In this document: positions 14,417 through 22,000 of the stretch, in pieces
Numbering within the stretch: position 1 is the stretch's first letter
Layout: each line of letters opens with the position of its first letter
Origin: JAHJRN01 sp043805355
Lineage (GTDB): Bacteria; Patescibacteriota; Patescibacteriia; 2-12-FULL-60-25
Direction of reading: 5' to 3'
NCBI GenBank assembly: GCA_043805355.1
Contig: JAZDIB010000059.1
Location: 1-22,847 of the forward strand
DNA length: 22,847 bases
The notes under the pieces: generated by a model
Seen by the model: only the letters and a program-made list of their open reading frames with translations
What the model was told of the DNA's origin: nothing
Database searches by the model: none
Program-made: the position numbers and the translations under genes

Positions 14417-14841
14417 ACGATGGAGCCGAGCCGTTCCGCGATCGCATTGCTGTCCTGTTCCGTCTTGGCCGCGTAGGCGTTCCAGGACGCTTCGTCCCAG
14501 ATCTCCAGCCGATCGTAGAGACCGGTCACGACCACGTCCTTGGAAACCCCCGCGTAGATGCGGAGGACTTCCGGGACCGTGACGCGACCGGACTTGTCCA
14601 GGTCGACCTCCATCGCGCCCGCGAGCATCAGCCGCGCGAACGCACGAGTATCGGCCTGTCCGATGGGCAGGGACGCCAGTTTGAGGGCTAGCGTCTCCCA
14701 CACGTCCTTCGGGTACAGGAACAGCGAACGGTCCAATCCGCGCGTGACCACGGCACCTGCCGCGAGCCCAGCTCGGAATTTGACCGGCACTGCGAGCCGG
14801 CCTTTCTCATCGAGCGTATGATGAAATTCGCCGATGAACAT
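14413..14841 (-). CDS. mraZ: Transcriptional regulator MraZ
   Basis: This 142-residue AbrB-fold protein has two MraZ repeats, each with the DxxxR signature: MFIGEFHHTLDEKGRLAVP at the N-terminus and DKSGRVTVPEVLR in the second half. In E. coli MraZ forms rings that bind direct repeats upstream of its own gene and repress the division/cell-wall cluster. The ATG at 14841 gives the exact conserved N-terminus; a longer reading to 14910 would run through its own operator. It heads the mraZ-rsmH-ftsL unit, with MraZ boxes directly upstream, so autoregulation is likely. Confidence 0.96.
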   Translation of the reverse strand: MFIGEFHHTLDEKGRLAVPVKFRAGLAAGAVVTRGLDRSLFLYPKDVWETLALKLASLPIGQADTRAFARLMLAGAMEVDLDKSGRVTVPEVLRIYAGVSKDVVVTGLYDRLEIWDEASWNAYAAKTEQDSNAIAERLGSIV

Positions 14842-14867
14842 AAGACCGGAAAGCTCTTGCTTCTTAT

Positions 14868-14902
14868 TCCCACTCCGTCCCACTAGTCCCCATTCTATGC
14901 CA
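14868..14902 (-). promoter_or_regulatory. MraZ boxes (four TGGNN direct repeats, 10-bp period)
   Basis: On the minus strand TGGCA, TGGGG, TGGGA and TGGGA start exactly 10 bases apart with 5-base spacers. This is the known MraZ operator layout (TGGGN repeats with 5-base spacers). The repeats span the -10 box and the transcription start, so binding would block the promoter. Confidence 0.85.
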
Positions 14903-14920
14903 CTAACCACCCCTGGTCAA
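14892..14920 (-). promoter_or_regulatory. mraZ promoter
   Basis: TTGACC (14920-14915, minus strand) is 17 bases from TAGAAT (14897-14892). Start of transcription would be near 14885, giving a leader of about 44 bases. The -10 lies between the first two MraZ boxes. Confidence 0.8.
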
Positions 14921-14937
14921 TGGTCGGGGTATTACAA

Positions 14938-14963
14938 AAATACGGCTCCGTTGAGCCATATTT
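14938..14963 (-). terminator. Terminator of uvrC (can act on both strands)
   Basis: An 11-pair stem (AAATATGGCTC/GAGCCGTATTT on the minus strand, one G-T pair) has a four-base loop and a T-run on the minus strand; a T-rich stretch also follows on the plus strand. It separates uvrC from the mraZ promoter. Confidence 0.75.
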
Positions 14964-15012
14964 CTGTTCTTTTTTTGTTCCAATGTGGATAGACGATTTC
15001 CCACTTTTCACA

Positions 15013-15092
15013 TGTCATTCCCGAGGAGTCTATGTGACGACGTCGGGAATCCATCCGGCACTTTCTGGATTCCCGCCTGCGCGGGAATGACA
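15013..15092. repeat. Tripartite hairpin repeat, copy B
   Basis: The 80-bp element has ends TGTC/GACA, a left stem ATTCCCGA/TCGGGAAT, a middle stem TCCA/TGGA and a right stem ATTCCCGC/GCGGGAAT with a CTGC loop. It begins five bases after the uvrC stop. Stem changes relative to copies A and C are compensated. Confidence 0.85.
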
Positions 15093-15097
15093 GAAGG

Positions 15098-16351
15098 TCA
15101 CGTTTCCAGCATCTTCCGTCTCCTCAATCGTCGGTGATACGCGATGGCGAAGCGGTGTGCTTCGTCGCGGACCGCGATGAGCAGCGGGAGGTTCTTGCCG
15201 CATGCGATGCAGATCTCGAGGTTGTTCTTGTCGCAGATAAGCTCGTCCTTCTTGCGTGACGGCCCTTTCGCGAGGCCGACGACCGGGATACCGAGCTCGA
15301 GCTGGCGGATGACGGACGTGGCCGCGTTGACCTGTGGCGCTCCCCCATCGATGAGGATGAGGTCCGGATGGCGCCACGAATTGCGGAACCGGCGCATGAG
15401 CGTCTCGCGAATGGACGCGACGTCGTTCGAGCCCGCGACCGTCCTGATGCGGAATTTTCGGTATTTCTGTTTCGCTGCCGCGCCCGCCTCGAATACGACC
15501 ATCGACGCGACGGATGACGTGCCGGAGATGTTCGAGATGTCGTAGCCCTCGATGCGGCCGTACAGGTCCACCGGCGCCTCGCCCTCGCGGATATGGTCCA
15601 CGTCGTCGTCCTCGCGTTTCAGCACGGCGATGTCCCGAATGTGTTCCAGCGCGTGGATGCGGTCGCGCAACGCCGCCGCTTCCTCGTATCGCTTCTCCTT
15701 CGCCGCGGCCTTCCTCTCCCGCACGAACGACCGCATCACGACCTCCTTCTTCCCCTCGAAGAACCGGATGAGGTCGCGGATGATCTTCGCATAGTCCTTC
15801 TTCGAGATGGACCCGTCGCAGACGCCCGGGCAGAGATTGAGGTGTCGGTAGAAGCACGGCTTCGGCTGGCCCGGCTCGCATGTCGACCATGGGATGGCCT
15901 TGCGGATGAGGTCGAGCGCCGCTCGGAGCGACTTCGGCGACGTGTACGGCCCGAACACGGCCTTATACCGCTTCGCCGCATCGTCGCCGAGGTCCTTACC
16001 GCGGATGAGGAGCGGCCGCGGGAACTCCTCCTTCGTGATGACGAGGTAGAGGAAACTCTTGTTGTCCTTGTCCTTGATGTTGTACGGCGGGAAGTAGTAC
16101 TTGATGAGGTTCGCCTCCAGGATGAGCGCCTCGATGGCCGTCGGCTTGACGATATAGTCGATGGAACGGATCTCGCTCACCATCCGGCTGATGCGGTCGT
16201 CTTGAGGTCGCTGAAAATAGGAGGAGACGCGCCGCTTGAGCGAGGAGGCCTTGCCGACGTAGATGATCTTTCCCTTCGCGTCCTTCATCAAATACACCCC
16301 CGGTTCGTCCGGGAGCATTCCGCTCTTAACCTTCACGTTCGGGGGAATCAT
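15098..16351 (-). CDS. uvrC: Excinuclease UvrC, short form lacking the C-terminal HhH domain
   Basis: This 417-residue protein makes both incisions in nucleotide excision repair with UvrAB. The N-terminal GIY-YIG nuclease is present (GVY 18-20, YVG 31-33, KA following). Cysteines at 158, 166, 174 and 178 match the cluster described as an iron-sulfur site in E. coli UvrC. A UVR motif lies at about 215-238. The RNase H-like nuclease has D271 (EGYDISNISG), D335 (LILIDGG) and H399 (RDEAHRF). It stops just after this His, where most UvrC (about 600 residues) continue into a (HhH)2 DNA-binding domain. The ATG at 16351 precedes the usual start region; a longer reading would run into the divergent gene. 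A repeat element follows the stop immediately. Confidence 0.93.
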   Translation of the reverse strand: MIPPNVKVKSGMLPDEPGVYLMKDAKGKIIYVGKASSLKRRVSSYFQRPQDDRISRMVSEIRSIDYIVKPTAIEALILEANLIKYYFPPYNIKDKDNKSFLYLVITKEEFPRPLLIRGKDLGDDAAKRYKAVFGPYTSPKSLRAALDLIRKAIPWSTCEPGQPKPCFYRHLNLCPGVCDGSISKKDYAKIIRDLIRFFEGKKEVVMRSFVRERKAAAKEKRYEEAAALRDRIHALEHIRDIAVLKREDDDVDHIREGEAPVDLYGRIEGYDISNISGTSSVASMVVFEAGAAAKQKYRKFRIRTVAGSNDVASIRETLMRRFRNSWRHPDLILIDGGAPQVNAATSVIRQLELGIPVVGLAKGPSRKKDELICDKNNLEICIACGKNLPLLIAVRDEAHRFAIAYHRRLRRRKMLET

Positions 16352-16406
16352 GGCTAGATGCGGGCCTGACGGTACGATACACGTGCATGCGGACCTCCTA
16401 CAAGGA

Positions 16407-16435
16407 TTGACGGGGACTTGCGCCTCGGCTATCAC
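16407..16435 (+). promoter_or_regulatory. Promoter of the methyltransferase gene
   Basis: TTGACG (16407-16412) and TATCAC (16430-16435) are 17 bases apart. The leader would be about 23 bases and includes GGAGGAA six bases before the GTG start. Confidence 0.6.
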
Positions 16436-16464
16436 TATCTCTCGCGGAATCGGAGGAAACATAC

Positions 16465-17265
16465 GTGCACATTCGACCGATACGACATACCGAAAGCGCG
16501 CGGCGCTTGGTCCGACGCGTCCGGCTGTACGAACGCTGCCGGACGAACGCGTCCGAGTGGTATCGCTGGGTCTTCGACAACGGGATGTCGGGACTGCCTG
16601 CGACGGCGCGCATCCTCGACGTAGGATGCGGCTGCGGGATCTTCTGGCTCAAGAACGCGGACCGCGTCCCCAAGGGCTGGGACATCGCGCTTGCCGACAT
16701 CTCGCGCGACATGGCCTCCTGCGCCAAGCGCGTCACCAACGCCATCGGACGCAAGGCGTCCGTGCTGACGTTCGACATCGCGGACATCCAGTTCCCCGAC
16801 GCCGCGTTCGACGTCGTCCTGGCCACGCATGTCCTGCATCGGACGCGCGAGCTACCGAGGGCTCTCAAGGAAATCCGCCGTGTCCTCAAACCAGACGGAC
16901 GGTTCTGCACCGCCGCAGGCACGGTCGCGCGACTCAAGAATATCGCAGCGCTCGGCTTCTCCTGCGAACCGGCCATCCTCGACCTCGTGGAAGAGGGTAC
17001 GGACGCGGGATTCACCGCGGAGAACGGCCGCGAGATGCTCCTGAAATCCTTCCGCGACGTTCGTGAGACCCCGTACCACGATTCCCTCGCGTTCGAGAAC
17101 GCCGACGACTTGCTCGCGTATCTCCATTCGACATCAGGCGTCGCACTGCATCGGCAGGATGCCTACGCTCATCTACGACTGCGCGTAGCTATCGACCAGT
17201 TCATCAGCCAGGCAGGCGCGTTCCGCCTCGTGACCGACAACCGGCTCTTCCTCGCGAAGCCGTGA
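16465..17265 (+). CDS. Class I SAM-dependent methyltransferase
   Basis: This 266-residue soluble protein has motif I ILDVGCGCGIF (50-60), an acidic residue after the second strand (ALADIS, D78), FDIADIQFPDAAFDVVLATHVLHR as motifs III-IV and RRVLKPDGRF as the post-IV segment. This pattern is the Methyltransf_11 type, often acting on small molecules or lipids. The C-terminal 100 residues, likely the substrate cap, are not recognisable, so the substrate is unknown. It starts with GTG at 16465, supported by a strong Shine-Dalgarno (GGAGGAA, six bases upstream). It diverges from uvrC and ends in its own terminator. Confidence 0.87.
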   Translation: MHIRPIRHTESARRLVRRVRLYERCRTNASEWYRWVFDNGMSGLPATARILDVGCGCGIFWLKNADRVPKGWDIALADISRDMASCAKRVTNAIGRKASVLTFDIADIQFPDAAFDVVLATHVLHRTRELPRALKEIRRVLKPDGRFCTAAGTVARLKNIAALGFSCEPAILDLVEEGTDAGFTAENGREMLLKSFRDVRETPYHDSLAFENADDLLAYLHSTSGVALHRQDAYAHLRLRVAIDQFISQAGAFRLVTDNRLFLAKP

Positions 17266-17272
17266 CATCTCG

Positions 17273-17297
17273 ACGCCGACCCCTTGGTCGGCGTTTT
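17273..17297 (+). terminator. Intrinsic terminator of the methyltransferase gene
   Basis: A perfect nine-pair stem (ACGCCGACC/GGTCGGCGT) with a four-base loop is followed by TTT. It sits 7 bases after the stop and just before the uvrA stop on the opposite strand. Confidence 0.85.
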
Positions 17298-17299
17298 CC

Positions 17300-19855
<2,556 letters not shown>

Positions 19856-19869
19856 ATCGTTGATGCATG

Positions 19870-19950
19870 CTGTCGTCCCAGCGGAGGCGAGATGCCGACG
19901 GCTGGGACCCCTCCGAATCAGAGGGGTTCCTGCCTCCGCAGGAACGACAG
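19870..19950. repeat. Tripartite hairpin repeat, copy C, in the uvrA 5' region
   Basis: The 81-bp element has ends CTGTC/GACAG, a left stem GTCCCAGC/GCTGGGAC, a middle stem CCCCTC/GAGGGG and a right stem GTTCCTGC/GCAGGAAC with a CTCC loop. It ends 14 bases before the uvrA start codon, so a uvrA transcript begun upstream of it carries the hairpins directly ahead of the ATG. Confidence 0.85.
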
Positions 19951-19964
19951 GTTGGAATGCGGTC

Positions 19965-19970
19965 GTTATA
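19965..19970 (-). promoter_or_regulatory. Possible uvrA -10 box
   Basis: TATAAC on the minus strand, with TTTTCA 16 bases further upstream, is the best promoter-like pair before uvrA. It would give a 5' leader of about 100 bases containing repeat copy C. I see no LexA-type operator here. Confidence 0.35.
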
Positions 19971-20098
19971 AACCCAAATCGCCCGTGAAAACCGCCCATC
20001 CATAGGGCAGCCGGGTGTCGGATATGGATGAGACTACCCAAAAATGACCGGATTGTCCAGTCGTATCGGTGGCCCTTCGACAAGCTCAGGGAAAGCTA

Positions 20099-20215
20099 TA
20101 TTTCGCGTCCTGAGCGAGTCCGACGAGCCGAAGGATCTTCGAGTAAGCCGCGGCGGCATGTCGGATTGGCTGCGGCTCGCTGGAAGATCCCTCGGATGAC
20201 CTCGGGACGCGAATA
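20099..20215. repeat. Inverted-repeat element upstream of the 20256 gene
   Basis: The two arms (20099-20141 and 20182-20215) match with gaps: TTCGCGTCC against GGACGCGAA outside, TCCGA against TCGGA, and GGATCTTC against GAAGATCC inside. A smaller AGCCGC/GCGGCT hairpin lies within. A plain CTTCGACAAGCTCAGG-type sequence precedes it (20074). Together with copy C and a small GCCC/GGGC hairpin near 20000, this makes up most of the 400-base stretch between uvrA and the next gene; I see no gene in it. Confidence 0.65.
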
Positions 20216-20240
20216 CTCATATATCAACGTTCTATCATGC

Positions 20241-20246
20241 TATCCT
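20241..20246 (+). promoter_or_regulatory. Extended -10 box of the 20256 gene
   Basis: TGC-TATCCT ends 9 bases before the ATG with no Shine-Dalgarno, as at the other near-leaderless genes. Confidence 0.45.
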
Positions 20247-20255
20247 GTCCGGGAT

Positions 20256-20867
20256 ATGTTCGACCTCACGGAGCACGAACTCTCCCTCCTGAAGCCGCTC
20301 GACACGCCGCGGAAGATTCAGGATTTCCTCGAGAAGATCCCGGCGAATCTCTGCGAGGACCGCGACACGTGCCTCTCGCCACGCATGGTCCTCCGCGAGA
20401 GGCGCGCGCATTGCGTCGAAGGGGCGATGCTCGCCGCGCTCGCGTTGCGTCTGCATGGCGACCGGCCGCTCATCGTGGACCTCACCGCGTCGTCCAAGGA
20501 CCTGGACCACGTCATCGCCGTGTTCAAGCGCGGCGGCTTCTGGGGTGCCATCTCCAAGACCAACCACGCGGTCCTCCGCTACCGCGAGCCCGTCTACCGC
20601 ACCATCCGCGAGCTCGTGATGTCGTACTTCCACGAATACACGACCGACGACGGCAAAAAGACGCTCCGCTCGTATTCGCGCCCCGTGAACCTCGGCCGGT
20701 TCGACCGCAAAGGCTGGGTGACGGCGGAAGAGGACGTCTGGCACGTCCCCGAATATCTCTGTGACATCCCGCACGTCCCCATCCTCACCCGCGCCCAGAT
20801 CGCCGCCCTCCGCCTCGCCGACCCCATCGAACGCGAAGCCGGGATGATGCTCGAATGGGACGCTTGA
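20256..20867 (+). CDS. Transglutaminase-like protein of unknown role
   Basis: This 203-residue soluble protein has a Cys and a His in the spacing and context of transglutaminase/cysteine-protease-like folds: RAHCVEGAMLAALAL (C53 at the start of a helix), DLDHVIAVF (H85 on a strand) and GGFWGAISKTNH. After these come RYREPVYRTIRELVMSYFHEY, a distinctive conserved-looking block. It has no signal peptide. The superfamily call is from pattern only; catalytic activity and substrate are unknown. The ATG at 20256 is preferred because it follows an extended -10 and starts the conserved-looking N-terminus; a longer frame to 20028 would read through the inverted-repeat element. It is not co-directional with either neighbour. 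Confidence 0.75.
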   Translation: MFDLTEHELSLLKPLDTPRKIQDFLEKIPANLCEDRDTCLSPRMVLRERRAHCVEGAMLAALALRLHGDRPLIVDLTASSKDLDHVIAVFKRGGFWGAISKTNHAVLRYREPVYRTIRELVMSYFHEYTTDDGKKTLRSYSRPVNLGRFDRKGWVTAEEDVWHVPEYLCDIPHVPILTRAQIAALRLADPIEREAGMMLEWDA

Positions 20868-20879
20868 TTTCCCCCGGGG

Positions 20880-20963
20880 TTTGGGGGCGCCAGCCTGTCT
20901 GAGCGATATAGCGAAGGTCTATGAAAGATACCTTCGCGCTGAGCGAGTTCTGCCGCCCCCAAA
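20880..20963. repeat. Inverted-repeat element after the 20256 gene
   Basis: Outer arms TTTGGGGGCG/CGCCCCCAAA and inner arms GCGAAGGT/ACCTTCGC, both perfect, enclose weaker pairing (GAGCGA and GAGCGAG blocks). The 84-bp element starts 12 bases after the stop codon. No coding capacity. Confidence 0.65.
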
Positions 20964-20975
20964 ATCTTTTTTTCG

Positions 20976-21007
20976 CTTCCTTTTTTGCGATTTGGCAAAA
21001 AAGGAAG
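20976..21007. terminator. Perfect 13-bp hairpin between convergent genes
   Basis: CTTCCTTTTTTGC pairs perfectly with GCAAAAAAGGAAG around a six-base loop. It lies between two convergent genes and probably ends or protects both transcripts. A clear U-run after the stem is absent, so classical termination is uncertain. Confidence 0.5.
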
Positions 21008-21017
21008 ATAAAGGTCG

Positions 21018-21950
21018 TTAATCCGGCACCGTCATCCCTCCGTATTTCTCCGCAAGCGGGTCGTGTCCGGATGTGCCGAGCTGATGCAGCCGCACGTCCG
21101 TGACGAGCAGGTGCCCGTCTTTCTTCACGTTCGGGAAATTCAGGCGAATCGCGCGGTATCCTTCGGCCTGCACGACGACGTAATACGAGCCCTTGCGCAC
21201 GATGAACGCGTATCTCCCCTTCTCGGACGTGACTTGCGTCTCCAGCACCTTGTTGTTCTTCGCGTCGAAGATGCGCACGATCGCGCGGTTCACCGGTGTC
21301 GCACGCCTCGCGTCGCGGATGGTGCCGAACGGCGGCGCCGCGGGCTTGAACGAGAGGAGGCGCTTCAGCGTCACGCCGGAATAGACGACGAAGACGGTCC
21401 ACGCGGAGATGGAATCCTTCATGAGGAACCATGGAAGCGCGAACGCGACGAACGGACCGAGCGTCCCGGCGGCGACCTGCACGCTCTTGGCGATATGCGG
21501 CCGCCACGCAAACGCACGCGACCGCCTGCGCCCCGCGACCGGATCGATGGGGATATTCTTCGTGATGACGCCGTGATCCTTGATGATGACGTGCTTGGAC
21601 GGCAGGAGGTTGCCGTAGACCGTGCTCCGACGACCCGTACCAAGATACGCGGACGGAAACGCGAACCCGTCCTTCGTCACGTCCACGATGTATTCGCCCT
21701 TGTGCGCGAGCAGACGATAGCGCCCGGCGCGGTCCGTCACCGCGGAGCCCACGACCTGGCCGTGCAGGTCCTGAAGACGCACGGAGACGAGCGGTTCCGG
21801 GATGCCGGTGACGCTGTTGAAGACGACGCCATATCCGCTGCGCCTGCGGCGGAACGCGAGATACGCCGGCCGCGAGACGAAGAGCAGCGCCAGCACGAAT
21901 ACGGCGTAGACGATGACGCCGAGATATGGGAATTCCAAAATGTCCTCCAT
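21018..21950 (-). CDS. Membrane protein with two carboxypeptidase-regulatory-like domains
   Basis: This 310-residue protein has an N-terminal membrane segment (about 8-33), a first CarboxypepD_reg-like beta-sandwich (about 40-115: GYGVVFNSVTGIPEPLVSVRL, then TDRAGRYRLLAHKGEYIVDVTKDGF), two further hydrophobic segments (about 157-195) and a second copy of the domain (about 205-280: GTIRDARRATPVNRAIVRIFD, then TSEKGRYAFIVRKGSYYVVVQAEGY). Such domains often act in surface display, adhesion or substrate binding; which applies here is unknown. The start at 21950 follows an extended -10 (TGATATACT) by nine bases. It diverges from the CAP-domain gene over 50 bases, so the two may be controlled together. 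Confidence 0.8.
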   Translation of the reverse strand: MEDILEFPYLGVIVYAVFVLALLFVSRPAYLAFRRRRSGYGVVFNSVTGIPEPLVSVRLQDLHGQVVGSAVTDRAGRYRLLAHKGEYIVDVTKDGFAFPSAYLGTGRRSTVYGNLLPSKHVIIKDHGVITKNIPIDPVAGRRRSRAFAWRPHIAKSVQVAAGTLGPFVAFALPWFLMKDSISAWTVFVVYSGVTLKRLLSFKPAAPPFGTIRDARRATPVNRAIVRIFDAKNNKVLETQVTSEKGRYAFIVRKGSYYVVVQAEGYRAIRLNFPNVKKDGHLLVTDVRLHQLGTSGHDPLAEKYGGMTVPD

Positions 21951-21959
21951 GTCCCTTCG

Positions 21960-21965
21960 AGTATA
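21960..21965 (-). promoter_or_regulatory. Extended -10 box of the 21950 gene
   Basis: TGA-TATACT (minus strand) ends nine bases before the ATG. A short GAAGGGA lies between, so a very short leader with partial Shine-Dalgarno is possible. Confidence 0.5.
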
Positions 21966-21987
21966 TCAGACGTGCGTGGAACGGCAT

Positions 21988-21993
21988 TATCCT
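21988..21993 (+). promoter_or_regulatory. -10-like box of the CAP-protein gene
   Basis: TATCCT ends seven bases before the ATG at 22001, without a Shine-Dalgarno. It shares the 50-base divergent region with the 21950 promoter. Confidence 0.4.
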
Positions 21994-22000
21994 ATATCAT

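Noticed and set aside
16352..16462. Longer UvrC start
   Set aside because: It adds non-UvrC residues and covers the divergent methyltransferase promoter.
19856..20083. N-terminal extension of UvrA
   Set aside because: It would translate repeat copy C and non-conserved sequence; the family N-terminus starts at 19855.
20028..20255. N-terminal extension of the 20256 protein
   Set aside because: It reads through an inverted-repeat element and lies upstream of the -10 box.
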